Positions 34,605 through 45,066 of a stretch of 64,000 bases of DNA are shown here, one piece after another. The stretch spans positions 124,001 through 188,000 of the forward strand of contig NZ_PDKC01000001.1 of assembly GCF_004116495.1 (NCBI RefSeq), written 5' to 3'. The position numbers and the translations under genes are program-made. This stretch comes from Arcobacter sp. CECT 8985 (GTDB taxonomy: Bacteria; Campylobacterota; Campylobacteria; Campylobacterales; Arcobacteraceae). The first letter of the stretch is position 1, and each line of letters opens with the position of its first letter. The notes beneath the pieces were generated by a model. The model was given only the letters and a program-made list of their open reading frames with translations, was not told the DNA's origin and did not search any database.

Positions 34605-37178
34605 TTATGAGTGAACTAAGTTAGTTAATTGTTCTTCTGAAACTTTGTGGAAGTTTAAGTATTTATAAACTCCATCTTTATTTTCAGCAGTAATTTTTTG
34701 TGGAACAATTTTCATATACTCTTCAACAGTTGGAAGTCTACCAAGTAATGCTGCAACTGCTGCAACTTCTGCTGAACCTAAGTAAACTTGAGCACCTTTA
34801 CCAAGTCTATTATCAAAGTTTCTTGTAGAAGTAGAGAATACAACTGCATTTTCATTTACTCTTGCTTGGTTACCCATACATAATGAACAACCTGGAATTT
34901 CAATTCTTGCACCTGCACCAGCAAAGATTGAATAGTAACCTTCTTCAGTTAATTGAGCTTCATCCATTTTTGTTGGAGGAGCAACCCATAATTTAGCTGG
35001 AGCAACACCTTCACCTTTAAGAACTTCACCTAAAGCTCTAAATAATCCGATATTAGTCATACAAGAACCAACAAATACTTCATCTATATTATTTGGTCTT
35101 TTTTCATCAGCTAAGATTTCTGATAAAGTTGCTACATCATCTGGATCATTAGGACAAGCTAAAATTGGCTCTTTAATTTCATTTAAATCAATTTCAATAG
35201 TTGCAGAATATTGGGCATCTGCATCTGGCTCTAATAATTCAGGATTAGCAATCCACTCTTTCATTTTATCAGCTCTTCTTTGAAGAGTTCTAGAATCTTC
35301 ATAACCCTCTTCAATCATTTTTTCAATTAAAGCGATATTTGAAGATAAGTATTCAATAATTGGTTCTTTGTCTAATTGAACAGAACAAGCTGCTGCACTT
35401 CTTTCAGCTGATGCATCAGATAATTCAAATGCTTGCTCAACTTTAAGATCAGGTAAACCTTGAATTTCAACAATTTTACCAGCAAAAATATTTTTCTTAC
35501 CTTTTTTCTCAACAGTTAATAAACCATCTTTGATTGCTTGGTAAGGAATAGCATTTACTAAATCTCTTAGTGTAATACCTGGTTGCATTTCACCTTTGAA
35601 TTTAACTAATACAGATTCTGGCATAGTTAATGGCATCATACCAGTAACACCAGCAAATGCAACAAGACCAGAACCAGCAGGGAATGAGATACCAATTGGG
35701 AATCTAGTATGTGAATCTCCACCAGTACCAACAGTATCTGGTAAACATAATCTATTTAACCATGAGTGAATAACACCATCACCTGGCTTAAGTGTAACAC
35801 CACCTCTTGAATTAATGAAGTTTGGTAATGTATGTCTTAATGTAATATCTGATGGTTTTGGATATGCTGCTGTATGACAGAATGATTGCATAAGCATATC
35901 TGCACCAAATGATAATGCAGCAAGTTCTTTAATCTCATCTCTTGTCATTGGTCCAGTTGTATCTTGAGAACCTACAGTAGTTGCGATTGGTTCTACATAC
36001 ATTCCAGGTTTGATACCTTCAACACCACAAGCTTTACCTACCATTTTTTGTGCTTGAGTAAAACCTTTACCATTGTCTTTTGGTTGTACAGGAGCTAAGA
36101 ACATATCAGTTGGATCTAATCCAAGAACTTCTCTTGCTTTTGCAGTTAATCCTTTACCAACAATTAATGGAATTCTTCCTCCAGCTCTCATTTCATCTGT
36201 TAATGTATTTGGAGTAAGAGTAAATTCTGAAACTACTTTTCCATCTTTTTCAATCACACCATCATATGGTTTTACAACAATTTCATCGCCAGTTTCTAAT
36301 TCATCAACTGGAGCTTCAATTGGTAAACATCCCGAATCTTCTGCAGTATTAAAGAAAATTGGAGCAATAATTGAACCAATTACAACACCACCAGTTCTTT
36401 TATTTGGAACACCTGGAATATCTCTACCCATATGCCATTGAACTGAGTTAATACCAGATTTTCTTGAACTTCCAGTACCAACAACATCACCTACGTATGC
36501 TAATGGATTACCTTTTTGTTTTAACTCTTCCATTGTTTCAAGAGGATTTTCCATTCTAGATTGTAACATTGCAGTTGCGTGTAATGGAATATCTGATCTT
36601 GTAAATGCAACAGTTGCAGGAGATAAATCATCTGTATTTGTTTCACCAGGAATTTTATAAACAGTTAATTTGATTTCTTTTTGTAATTCAGGTTTATTTG
36701 TAAACCATTCAGCATTTGCCCAAGATTCAATAACTTCTTTTGCTTTTGAATTTCCAGCATCCATTAAATCTTTAACATCATTAAATGCATCATAAACTAA
36801 AATAGTATTTTTTAATTGATTAGCAGCTTCATCTGCAACCTCATCAATTTTTAATGCTTCAATAAGTGGAGAAACATTAAATCCACCCATCATTTTTCCT
36901 AAAATATCAATAGCTTTAAGCTTTGATATTACAGTACATGATACGTTACCTTGTACTATATCATTTAAAAAAGCAGCTTTTACATATGCAGCATCATCAA
37001 CACCAGGGTTGATTCTATTTTGAAATAATTCTAATAAATAATCAGCTTCTTCAACGGGATTTGCTTTTAATAATTCTACTAATTGAGCAGTTTGTTCAGC
37101 AGTTAGAGGTAATGGAGGAAGATTTCCCTCTTTAAGTCTTTCTTCTGTGTGTGCTTTGTATTCAGCAATTAAACTCAT
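34605..37178 (-). CDS. acnB: Aconitate hydratase B
   Basis: A TCA-cycle enzyme interconverting citrate and isocitrate, 857 residues, normal for AcnB. The swivel domain precedes the catalytic part, as in AcnB but not AcnA. The cluster cysteines are in [12 protein letters not shown] and [14 protein letters not shown], and substrate-site segments include [19 protein letters not shown]. The start ATG 37178 is preceded by AGGAGATATTA. It is monocistronic, followed by a strong terminator. GTACAA-type palindromes lie in its upstream region, shared with the fad operon. Confidence 0.96.
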   Translation of the reverse strand: MSLIAEYKAHTEERLKEGNLPPLPLTAEQTAQLVELLKANPVEEADYLLELFQNRINPGVDDAAYVKAAFLNDIVQGNVSCTVISKLKAIDILGKMMGGFNVSPLIEALKIDEVADEAANQLKNTILVYDAFNDVKDLMDAGNSKAKEVIESWANAEWFTNKPELQKEIKLTVYKIPGETNTDDLSPATVAFTRSDIPLHATAMLQSRMENPLETMEELKQKGNPLAYVGDVVGTGSSRKSGINSVQWHMGRDIPGVPNKRTGGVVIGSIIAPIFFNTAEDSGCLPIEAPVDELETGDEIVVKPYDGVIEKDGKVVSEFTLTPNTLTDEMRAGGRIPLIVGKGLTAKAREVLGLDPTDMFLAPVQPKDNGKGFTQAQKMVGKACGVEGIKPGMYVEPIATTVGSQDTTGPMTRDEIKELAALSFGADMLMQSFCHTAAYPKPSDITLRHTLPNFINSRGGVTLKPGDGVIHSWLNRLCLPDTVGTGGDSHTRFPIGISFPAGSGLVAFAGVTGMMPLTMPESVLVKFKGEMQPGITLRDLVNAIPYQAIKDGLLTVEKKGKKNIFAGKIVEIQGLPDLKVEQAFELSDASAERSAAACSVQLDKEPIIEYLSSNIALIEKMIEEGYEDSRTLQRRADKMKEWIANPELLEPDADAQYSATIEIDLNEIKEPILACPNDPDDVATLSEILADEKRPNNIDEVFVGSCMTNIGLFRALGEVLKGEGVAPAKLWVAPPTKMDEAQLTEEGYYSIFAGAGARIEIPGCSLCMGNQARVNENAVVFSTSTRNFDNRLGKGAQVYLGSAEVAAVAALLGRLPTVEEYMKIVPQKITAENKDGVYKYLNFHKVSEEQLTNLVHS

Positions 37179-37234
37179 TAATATCTCCTAATTGATTTGT
37201 ACTTTTAGTATAACATAATGTTACCTATACGCAA

Positions 37235-37271
37235 TGTACAATTTTTGTAATTTTATGTACAAGTTTGTACT
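37235..37271. promoter_or_regulatory. GTACAA/TTGTAC sites near acnB
   Basis: Two close sites. The first, TGTACAATTTTTGTAA, is imperfect. The second, GTACAAGTTTGTAC (37257-37270), has perfect six-base arms and a two-base centre. They lie 55-95 bases upstream of the acnB start, a usual position for a regulator of that promoter. Confidence 0.45.
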
Positions 37272-37420
37272 TGTGTAAACAAAAGTTACAAAAAAAGTAC
37301 ATAAGTTAACTATTTTTTATCATAAATCGTATTTTTAGTGTATTTAAAAGGTTTATTAGATGTTTTTTTTTAACTAAAACTAAGTTTTTAAATTAATTAA
37401 TTATTAATAGAAATCATTAA

Positions 37421-37437
37421 TGTACAATTATTGTACA
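37421..37437. promoter_or_regulatory. Perfect GTACAA/TTGTAC palindrome before fad operon
   Basis: TGTACAATTATTGTACA is a perfect 17-base palindrome (eight-base arms, one central base). It shares GTACAA/TTGTAC arms with the sites near acnB. Its place between the two operons suggests that one regulator acts on both, for example in response to fatty acids or acyl-CoA; no such regulator is encoded nearby. Confidence 0.5.
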
Positions 37438-37603
37438 TTGTTAAAATTTTCTTATAAAAAAAATATAGATTAAAAAAAATAGTTTTATTCTATGTTAATA
37501 ATTATTTTTTGATTAAAGTATAAAATTAAATTATTTTTTTGTAATTTTTTTCAAATTAAATGTTACAATTATTTCACGTTATATTGAAAACAAGGAGTCA
37601 AAA

Positions 37604-39322
37604 ATGATTTCTTATAACTTTAAAACATATAATGAACTATTTTTCCATATAGTAAATAATTATGAAAATAGTAAATTTTTAAATTATCTGCAAGATGGGA
37701 AATATGTCAATATTTCAATTCAAGAGTTTGAACTTAGAGTAAAATATTTAGCTCTTGCTTTAAATGATATTGGAATAAAAAAAAGTGATAATGTAGCAAT
37801 TTTTGCAAAATCTTCACCTTTTTGGCTTATATTTGATTTTGCCATTCATTTATTAGATGCCATTAGTGTACCTATATTTGATAATATCTCTACTAAAAAT
37901 TTAGAATTTGAGATTGAAGATTCAAATATAAATTATATTTTTACTGATTGTTCAAAAAGAATAAAAGAGATAAATAAAGAAGTAACATACATTACTTATG
38001 GATTTTATATAAATAGAAAAAATACATATAGTTTAGATTCTTTATTTATTTTAGGGGAAAGACTTTATAATCAAAATGAAAATAAAGACTTTTTTGATTG
38101 CATAAGTGCAGATGAACAATCTTTATTTTCTGTAATATATACTAGCGGCAATACAGGAACACCTAAAGGTGTTGAACTAACAAATGAAAATGTGATTTCA
38201 CAATTACAAGATATTAATGAAATCTTTTATCTTGATGAAAAACAAAGTGCCCTTTCAATACTTCCATTAGCTCATATATTTGAAAGAACAGTAATGAGTT
38301 ATTATTTAAGTAAAGGTATGAGTATATATTTTGTAGATGATATACAAAATATAAGCAACCTTTTAAAAATAGTTAAACCTACAACTATGACAGTAGTTCC
38401 ACGACTTTTAGAAAAAATTTATAGTAAAATCCAAGAAAATATTTCTGCAAAGCCTATACTTTCTAAAACTTTAGGAATTTTAGCTTTTAGATATGCTACT
38501 TATTTTGAATCAAAAGGTCTAATTTACAAAATTTTTGACAAATTAGTTTATAGTAAATTTAGAGAGATTTTTGGATCAAGAATAGAACAACTAGTTTGTG
38601 GAGGTGCTGCATTAGACAAAGATATTTATAGATTTTTTATAAATATAAAAATACCTTTATACCAAGGTTATGGTCTAACTGAATTTTCACCAGTTATTTG
38701 TACAAATACACCAAATTTTAGTAAGATAGGAAGTTGTGGAAAAGCTTTACCAAGTGTTGAAGTAAAAATATCAGAAGAAAATGAGATTTTAGTAAGAGGA
38801 AAAGCCTTAATGAAAGGTTATAGAAATCAAGAAGATTTAACAAATAAAACTATAATCAATGGATGGCTTCACACAGGAGATATTGGCAAAATAGATGAAG
38901 AAGGTTATATTTTTGTAGAGAGTAGATTAAAAGATGTAGTAAAAACTTCAACAGGAGAATATGTGCCAACTTTGAAAATAGAACAAGCTCTTACTAAAAA
39001 TAGATATATTGAATTTGCAACAGTAATTGCAAATAATAGAAAATTTGTTAGTTGTTTGATTTTTGTAAATAAAGATTTTTATAATCAGTCAAAAACTAAA
39101 CTCACTATTGAAGAGTTTTATAATCAAAGTTATATCACCAAATCAATAGATAAAACAGTGCAAAAGGTAAATAAAAAACTTGATAAAGCACAAAAAGTAA
39201 AAGAGTATAGAATAATAACAAACGAGATTTCAATTCAAACAGGAGAATTAACTCCTTCAATGAAAATAAGTAAGGTAAATATAGAAAAAAAATATGAACA
39301 AATAATAAATCAAATGTATTAG
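37604..39322 (+). CDS. fadD: Long-chain fatty acid-CoA ligase (AMP-forming)
   Basis: Activates fatty acids to acyl-CoA with ATP, the first step of beta-oxidation. The 572 residues show the ANL-superfamily P-loop YTSGNTGTPKGV (about 186-197), the motif YQGYGLTEFSPV, and the hinge region GWLHTGDIGKIDEEGYIFVESRLKDVVKTSTGEYV. It opens an operon with fadA, fadB, fadE, an acyltransferase fusion and a thioesterase-like gene. The ATG has AAGGAG eight bases upstream. Chain-length preference cannot be read from the sequence. Confidence 0.9.
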   Translation: MISYNFKTYNELFFHIVNNYENSKFLNYLQDGKYVNISIQEFELRVKYLALALNDIGIKKSDNVAIFAKSSPFWLIFDFAIHLLDAISVPIFDNISTKNLEFEIEDSNINYIFTDCSKRIKEINKEVTYITYGFYINRKNTYSLDSLFILGERLYNQNENKDFFDCISADEQSLFSVIYTSGNTGTPKGVELTNENVISQLQDINEIFYLDEKQSALSILPLAHIFERTVMSYYLSKGMSIYFVDDIQNISNLLKIVKPTTMTVVPRLLEKIYSKIQENISAKPILSKTLGILAFRYATYFESKGLIYKIFDKLVYSKFREIFGSRIEQLVCGGAALDKDIYRFFINIKIPLYQGYGLTEFSPVICTNTPNFSKIGSCGKALPSVEVKISEENEILVRGKALMKGYRNQEDLTNKTIINGWLHTGDIGKIDEEGYIFVESRLKDVVKTSTGEYVPTLKIEQALTKNRYIEFATVIANNRKFVSCLIFVNKDFYNQSKTKLTIEEFYNQSYITKSIDKTVQKVNKKLDKAQKVKEYRIITNEISIQTGELTPSMKISKVNIEKKYEQIINQMY

Positions 39323-39331
39323 GAGTCTGCT

Positions 39332-40603
39332 ATGAAAAATAATATTGTAATAGTTGATGGACTTAGAAGTCCTATTGCAAAAGCATATGGTAAATTAAAT
39401 GGTGTACAAGCTGATGAATTGGGAAGTATTATTGCAAGAGAATTAGTTTTAAGAAGTGGCATTGACTATGATAGATTTGATGAAGTTATAATAGGAAATG
39501 TTGCTCAACCAAATCATGCTGCAAATATAGCAAGAGTTATTGCTCTTAAAGCAGGTTTTGGTGTTTCTACTCCTGCTTATACTGTTCATAGAAATTGTGC
39601 TTCTGGTATGCAATCAATATCAAGTGCAATAGAAAAAATTAATTCTAATCAAGGTGATTTATATTTAGTAGGAGGAGTAGAATCTATGAGTAATATTCCC
39701 CTACTTCATACAAATGAGTTTAAAAATTTGATGACTCAAATATCAAATACTAAAAATATATTAACAAAAGTAAAAATACTCTCAAAACTTAAAATAAAAG
39801 ATTTAAAACCCATTATTGGTTTAATATCAGGATTAACTGATCCAATATCTGGTCAAATAATGGGTAAAACTGCAGAAAATCTTGCCAATGAATTTAAAAT
39901 TTCAAGACAAATGCAAGATGAATATGCACTTAATTCTCATAAAAAAGTACAAATGGCACTTGAAAATAAAATATTTGAAGATGAAATACATCCAATAATT
40001 TCAAAAAATGCACAAATTTTTAAAGATGATGGAGTAAGAATAAATCAAACGATTGAAGCTTTAAGTAAATTAAAACCTATATTTGATTCTCATGGAACTG
40101 TAACAGCAGGAAATTCTTCACAAGTTTCTGATGGTGCAGCAATGCTAATTATTTGTACAGAAACAAAGGCAAAAGAACTAGGTTTAGAACCATTAGGAAT
40201 TATAAAAGATTATGCTTATATAGGTTTAGAGCCAAACAAAATGGGTTTAGGTCCTGTATATGCTACACAAAAGCTATTATCAAAGAGTAAAATCTCTTTT
40301 AACCAGATTGATTTAGTTGAGTTAAATGAAGCATTTGCCTCACAAGTTATTGCAAATATTGAAGCATTTAAATCTTCGAGTTTTGCAAAAAAACATTTTA
40401 ATGGAAATGTATTAGGAGAAATAAATCCTGATATTTTAAATGTAAATGGAGGAGCAATAGCTCTTGGGCATCCAGTAGGTATGAGTGGAACAAGAATTGT
40501 TCTGCACTTAATAAAAGAGTTAAAAAGAAGAGGTCTTAAAAAAGGTCTAGCTACACTTTGTGTAGGTGGAGGACAAGGAGCTTCTTTTTTACTGGAGGTG
40601 TAA
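39332..40603 (+). CDS. fadA: Acetyl-CoA acyltransferase (3-ketoacyl-CoA thiolase)
   Basis: The thiolytic step of beta-oxidation, releasing acetyl-CoA. The nucleophile is the Cys in HRNCASGMQSI (about residue 90). The other signatures are NVNGGAIALGHPVGMSG and the catalytic Cys in LCVGGGQGA near the C-terminus. Length of 423 residues is slightly longer than FadA and close to FadI. An insertion with LTKVKILSKLKIKDLKPI (about 140-175) is lysine-rich. AGGAG precedes the ATG. It directly follows fadD and ends one base before the fadB start. Confidence 0.92.
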   Translation: MKNNIVIVDGLRSPIAKAYGKLNGVQADELGSIIARELVLRSGIDYDRFDEVIIGNVAQPNHAANIARVIALKAGFGVSTPAYTVHRNCASGMQSISSAIEKINSNQGDLYLVGGVESMSNIPLLHTNEFKNLMTQISNTKNILTKVKILSKLKIKDLKPIIGLISGLTDPISGQIMGKTAENLANEFKISRQMQDEYALNSHKKVQMALENKIFEDEIHPIISKNAQIFKDDGVRINQTIEALSKLKPIFDSHGTVTAGNSSQVSDGAAMLIICTETKAKELGLEPLGIIKDYAYIGLEPNKMGLGPVYATQKLLSKSKISFNQIDLVELNEAFASQVIANIEAFKSSSFAKKHFNGNVLGEINPDILNVNGGAIALGHPVGMSGTRIVLHLIKELKRRGLKKGLATLCVGGGQGASFLLEV

Positions 40604-40604
40604 T

Positions 40605-42707
40605 ATGAATTTAAATCTAGAAATTAAAAACAACATTGCAACTTTATATTTTGATTTAGAAAATGAAAAAGTAAATAAGCTTTCATTTAAAGTATTAAAA
40701 GAGTTTGATTTACTACTTGATGAAATAATCAAAAATAGAGATATTGATGCTTTAATTATAAAAAGTTTAAAAGAAAATATTTTTATTGCAGGTGCAGATA
40801 TACATGAAATAAAACAGTTTACAAATGAAGATGATGCTTATAATGAACTTATAAAAGCTGATAATATATTAAATAAGCTTGAAAACCTCAAAATTCCAAC
40901 AATTGCTTATATAAATGGTGCTTGTATGGGTGGAGGTTTAGAACTAGCTTTAGCTTGCAAATATAGAGTTGCTACTACAAATAGTAGTACAAAATTTGCA
41001 TTTCCTGAAATAAAACTTGGTTTTTTCCCAGGAATTGGAGGGACACAAAGAGCTCCAAAGTTAATTGGACTTATTAATGCAATGGACTTAATTCTTACTG
41101 GAAAAACTATTGATTCAAAAAAAGCTTTTAAACTTGGATTAATTGATGATTATTTTGATAAAGGACAAGAGGATTCAAAATTAAATGAGTTTATAAATTT
41201 AGTAATAAATCAAAAGATAAAAAGAGCTAATAAAAAGTCATTTTTTGAAAAATTTACTTTTACTAGAGATATTATTTTTAAAAAAGCTACAAAAAATATA
41301 GAAAGTAAAGTAAATAAAAACTTTGCTGCACCATATAAAGCATTAGAAGTTTTAAAACAAACATATAATAAAGATATTAATGAAGGGTTAAAGATTGAAG
41401 CTTCTACCTTTTCTAAATTAGCAGTAACAAAAGAATCAAAATACTTAATTGAACTATTTTTCTTAAGTGAAAAGATCAAAAAAGATTATGAAAAAAGTGA
41501 TGATAAGATTTCAACTGCATTAGTTGTTGGAAATGGAGTTATGGGTAAAGGTATAATCTGGCTTTTTTCAAAATATTTAAAACAAACAAGAATAAAATTA
41601 AGAAGTTTAGAAAAAGCTCATGAAATGATAAATGATATTAGCAAACTGTATGATTATTTTATCAAAAGTAAAAAAATGAGCCAATCACAAGTAGATTTGA
41701 AATTAAGCACTTTAAGTTATACTCAAAACTTTGATGGATTACAAGATATTGATTTAGTAATTGAAGCAATTATCGAAAATGAAAAAGAGAAAAAAGATCT
41801 GTTTTTAAATCTTGAAAAAAACTTGAAAGATACTGCAATCATTGCATCTAATACTTCATCAATTTCTATAGAACAATTAAGTAAAAACTTAAAAAATAAA
41901 GAAAATTTCATGGGGATTCATTTTTTTAATCCTGTAAATAAAATGCCATTAGTTGAAATTATCCCAAATAGTAAAACATCAACTAAAAATATAAATAAAG
42001 TTAAACAATCATTAATTAGCATGGGTAAAATGCCAATAGTTGTAAATGATTGTGCTGGTTTTTTAGTTAATAGAATTCTTCTTCCTTATTTAAATGAAGC
42101 TGCATTTATATTAGAAGAAGGAAGCAATATTACAACAATAGATAATGTTTTAAAAGAATTCGGAATGCCAATGGGACCTTTTACTCTTGCTGATAATGTA
42201 GGTATAGATATTGGATTTCATGTATCAAAAATATTAAATGAATCTTATGGTGAAAGAATGCCTATTTCTAATCTTATTACAAAAATATATAATGAAAAAC
42301 TTTTTGGTAAAAAAACAAAAAAAGGATTTTATGACTATTCAAATAAAAATATAATTGAAAATAATCATATTTACAACTATACAAATGATATTAGAGTGAT
42401 TACAGACGAAGAGATAAGAAATAGAACTATTTTTATAATGATAAATGAAGCAAGTAGATGCTTAGAAGAAAATATTGTTAGTGATGCAGATATTATTGAT
42501 TTTGCAATGATAGCAGGAACAGGGTTCCCTCCTTTTAGAGGAGGATTACTAAAATATGCTAATTATATAGGTATAAAAACAGTAGTAAAAGAACTAAAAA
42601 GATTTGAATATTTATATAACAAAAGATTTGAAGTTAGTAATTTACTTTTACAATTAGAACAAAAACAATTAGATTTTAAAACAGGAGAAACATTATGGAA
42701 ACACTAA
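40605..42707 (+). CDS. fadB: Bifunctional enoyl-CoA hydratase / 3-hydroxyacyl-CoA dehydrogenase
   Basis: The 700 residues combine an N-terminal crotonase domain (ANIDEAL-like IAGADIHEI near 61, ACMGGGLELALACKYRVA near 105, PEIKLGFFPGIGGTQR) and a C-terminal NAD-dependent dehydrogenase (VVGNGVMGKGI, about 307-317, then HFFNPVNKMPLVEI). This is the FadB/FadJ alpha subunit that works with FadA. ATG 40605, preceded by GGAGG, is the real start; the longer open frame lies inside fadA. It overlaps fadE by 13 bases. Confidence 0.93.
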   Translation: MNLNLEIKNNIATLYFDLENEKVNKLSFKVLKEFDLLLDEIIKNRDIDALIIKSLKENIFIAGADIHEIKQFTNEDDAYNELIKADNILNKLENLKIPTIAYINGACMGGGLELALACKYRVATTNSSTKFAFPEIKLGFFPGIGGTQRAPKLIGLINAMDLILTGKTIDSKKAFKLGLIDDYFDKGQEDSKLNEFINLVINQKIKRANKKSFFEKFTFTRDIIFKKATKNIESKVNKNFAAPYKALEVLKQTYNKDINEGLKIEASTFSKLAVTKESKYLIELFFLSEKIKKDYEKSDDKISTALVVGNGVMGKGIIWLFSKYLKQTRIKLRSLEKAHEMINDISKLYDYFIKSKKMSQSQVDLKLSTLSYTQNFDGLQDIDLVIEAIIENEKEKKDLFLNLEKNLKDTAIIASNTSSISIEQLSKNLKNKENFMGIHFFNPVNKMPLVEIIPNSKTSTKNINKVKQSLISMGKMPIVVNDCAGFLVNRILLPYLNEAAFILEEGSNITTIDNVLKEFGMPMGPFTLADNVGIDIGFHVSKILNESYGERMPISNLITKIYNEKLFGKKTKKGFYDYSNKNIIENNHIYNYTNDIRVITDEEIRNRTIFIMINEASRCLEENIVSDADIIDFAMIAGTGFPPFRGGLLKYANYIGIKTVVKELKRFEYLYNKRFEVSNLLLQLEQKQLDFKTGETLWKH

Positions 42708-45055
42708 TTTTTATATTAATTCTTTTAATATTTGGTTTTTACTCATATCCTACAGTTTTATGGTTTATATTTATAGGAATATACTCTTTAATATTTTTTG
42801 ATATGAGTACAGCTTTTTGGGTTGGGTTTGCTGTAGTTGCAATTGTTGTTTTAAACTCTGAAGTAAGAAAACACTTCTTTGTAAAAAATCTACTTAATTT
42901 TATTAAAAATAAAAATTTAATTCCTAAAATTTCTAAAACAGAACAAGAAGCATTAGAAGCTGGAACAAATTTTATTGAAGCAGACTTTTTTAAAGGAGAA
43001 ATCGATTTTGAAAAAGTAAAAAATCAAAAAATAATGGAGCTTACAAAAGATGAACAGGATTTTTTAAATAATGAAGTTGAAGAACTTTGTAAAATAGAAA
43101 GTGACTGGGAAATATTTCAAAATAGAGATTTAAGTAAAAAATCTTGGGAATATATCAAATCTAAAAAATTCTTTGGAATGATTATTCCAAAAGAGTATGG
43201 AGGATTAGGTTTTAGTGCCACTGCACATTCAAAGGTAATTGAAAAACTAGTATCTCGTTCTCAAGTTTTAGCTATTACAGTTATGGTTCCTAACTCTTTA
43301 GGACCTGCTGAATTAATATTAAAACATGGTACACAAGAACAAAAAAATTATTACTTACCAAGGCTTGCTAATGCACAAGAAATACCTTGTTTTGCACTTA
43401 CTGAACCAAATGCAGGAAGTGATGCAACTTCTATTTCCTCAAATGGTGAAATATTTAAAGATAGTGATGGGAAAATAAAAATAAAGCTTAATTTTGAAAA
43501 AAGATATATAACACTTGGAAATATCGCAACTTTAATAGGTCTTGCATTTGTTTTAAAAGATCCAAATAATTTATTATTTGATAAAAAAGATTTAGGTATT
43601 ACTTTTGCTTTAATTGATTCAAAAACAAAAGGTGTTGATAATTCAAATAGACATGATCCTCTTGGCATTCCTTTTGTAAATTCACCTATATTTGGAACTG
43701 ATGTTATCATTGAACTTGATAGTATTATTGGAGGGAAAGAAGGAATTGGCAAAGGTTGGCAAATGCTTGTTGAATCATTATCAATAGGAAGAGGAATATC
43801 ATTACCAAGTGTTAGTTTAGGAGGAAGTAAACTTGCCTTAAAAGTTGTTAACTCTTATACTCAATTAAGAGAACAATTTGGATTAAGTATTAATAAATTT
43901 GAAGGAGTTGAAGAAAAGATTGCAAAAATTGCAGCTTTTACATATTTATTAAATGCTTCTAGAAATTATACTTTAGATGCAATAGATGCAGGAGTAAAGC
44001 CAGCAGTAATTAACTCAGTTATGAAGTACCATGCAACAGAAAAATTTAGAGAAATCATAAATGATAGTATGGATATTTTGGGTGGTGCAGGAATAATCAG
44101 AGGAGAAAAAAATCTATTAGCACATGCATATTTTGCAATACCAATTTCAATCACAGTTGAAGGAGCTAATATCCTTACTAGAAATCTAATGCAATTTGGA
44201 CAAGGTTTGATTAAATCTCATCCTTATTTATATAAACAAGTAATTGCAATAAATAATAATGATATAGACTCTTTAGATGAACATTTATCACAGCATATAA
44301 AATTAGCACTTACATTAAGTGTTAAATCATTTATTTATTATCTTTCAAGAGCAGTTACTATTAGTACAAAAGGTGAGTTTAAAGAGTATAAAAGAAAATT
44401 AATTTGGGCTAGTACATCTTTTGCTTCATTGACTAATATATGTATTGCACTTTTAGGTGGAGATATTAAGAAAAAAGAGAATATCAGCGCAAGACTTGGT
44501 GATATTTTATCTTGGTTATATTTAATAACTTCAACAATAAGAGAGTATGAAAACAATCCAAATAAACAAAATAAAGTTCTTGTTGAGTATATTTGTGAAT
44601 ATGGTTTTTATAAAATTCAAGAAGCAAAAGAAGATATTACTTTAAATATCACGCTTATTAAATTTTTACTTCCATTTATTAGATTAAATCCAATAGGTTC
44701 AAAACCAAAGGATAACTTAAATAAAAAGATTATTGAGTTATTAGATGATGAAAAGAATATAAATAGCTTATGTGATAATCTTTTTATACCAAATAATGAA
44801 AAAGAAGCAATATTTAAACTTCAAGAGGCTCTTGTTTTACAAAAAAACAATGTTGATCTATTTGATAGAATTAAATATGCAATAAAACATAATACCATTA
44901 AAAAATCAAGTTTTTTAAATATGATAGAAGAGTCACACAACAAAGGTGTTGTAACAAATGATGAATATGAAACATTAAAAGAGATTTATGAAAAAAGAAT
45001 GGGAGTAATTAATGTTGATTATTTTAATGATAAGGTCTATAAAAAACAAAGATAG
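42695..45055 (+). CDS. fadE: Acyl-CoA dehydrogenase, FadE type
   Basis: Oxidises acyl-CoA to trans-2-enoyl-CoA with FAD. It is 786 residues long and has two N-terminal hydrophobic segments (about 1-50), as in the large membrane-bound FadE (814 in E. coli), unlike soluble 380-residue dehydrogenases. Core motifs are CFALTEPNAGSDATSI and GIGKGWQMLVESLSIGRGI, with the glutamate-base region ILGGAGIIRGEKNLL. A unique C-terminal half continues as in FadE. It starts inside the end of fadB, so translation is coupled. Confidence 0.93.
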   Translation: METLIFILILLIFGFYSYPTVLWFIFIGIYSLIFFDMSTAFWVGFAVVAIVVLNSEVRKHFFVKNLLNFIKNKNLIPKISKTEQEALEAGTNFIEADFFKGEIDFEKVKNQKIMELTKDEQDFLNNEVEELCKIESDWEIFQNRDLSKKSWEYIKSKKFFGMIIPKEYGGLGFSATAHSKVIEKLVSRSQVLAITVMVPNSLGPAELILKHGTQEQKNYYLPRLANAQEIPCFALTEPNAGSDATSISSNGEIFKDSDGKIKIKLNFEKRYITLGNIATLIGLAFVLKDPNNLLFDKKDLGITFALIDSKTKGVDNSNRHDPLGIPFVNSPIFGTDVIIELDSIIGGKEGIGKGWQMLVESLSIGRGISLPSVSLGGSKLALKVVNSYTQLREQFGLSINKFEGVEEKIAKIAAFTYLLNASRNYTLDAIDAGVKPAVINSVMKYHATEKFREIINDSMDILGGAGIIRGEKNLLAHAYFAIPISITVEGANILTRNLMQFGQGLIKSHPYLYKQVIAINNNDIDSLDEHLSQHIKLALTLSVKSFIYYLSRAVTISTKGEFKEYKRKLIWASTSFASLTNICIALLGGDIKKKENISARLGDILSWLYLITSTIREYENNPNKQNKVLVEYICEYGFYKIQEAKEDITLNITLIKFLLPFIRLNPIGSKPKDNLNKKIIELLDDEKNINSLCDNLFIPNNEKEAIFKLQEALVLQKNNVDLFDRIKYAIKHNTIKKSSFLNMIEESHNKGVVTNDEYETLKEIYEKRMGVINVDYFNDKVYKKQR

Positions 45056-45066
45056 AAGGTTTTATC

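Larger units (their letters stand above)
37179..37603. promoter_or_regulatory. Divergent promoter region between acnB and fadD
   Basis: These 425 bases hold no convincing gene and are extremely AT-rich. They must contain the acnB promoter (leftward) and the fad operon promoter (rightward). The notable structures are three GTACAA/TTGTAC-type sites, two near acnB and one about 170 bases before fadD. A fadD ribosome binding site AAGGAG lies eight bases before its ATG. Confidence 0.6.
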
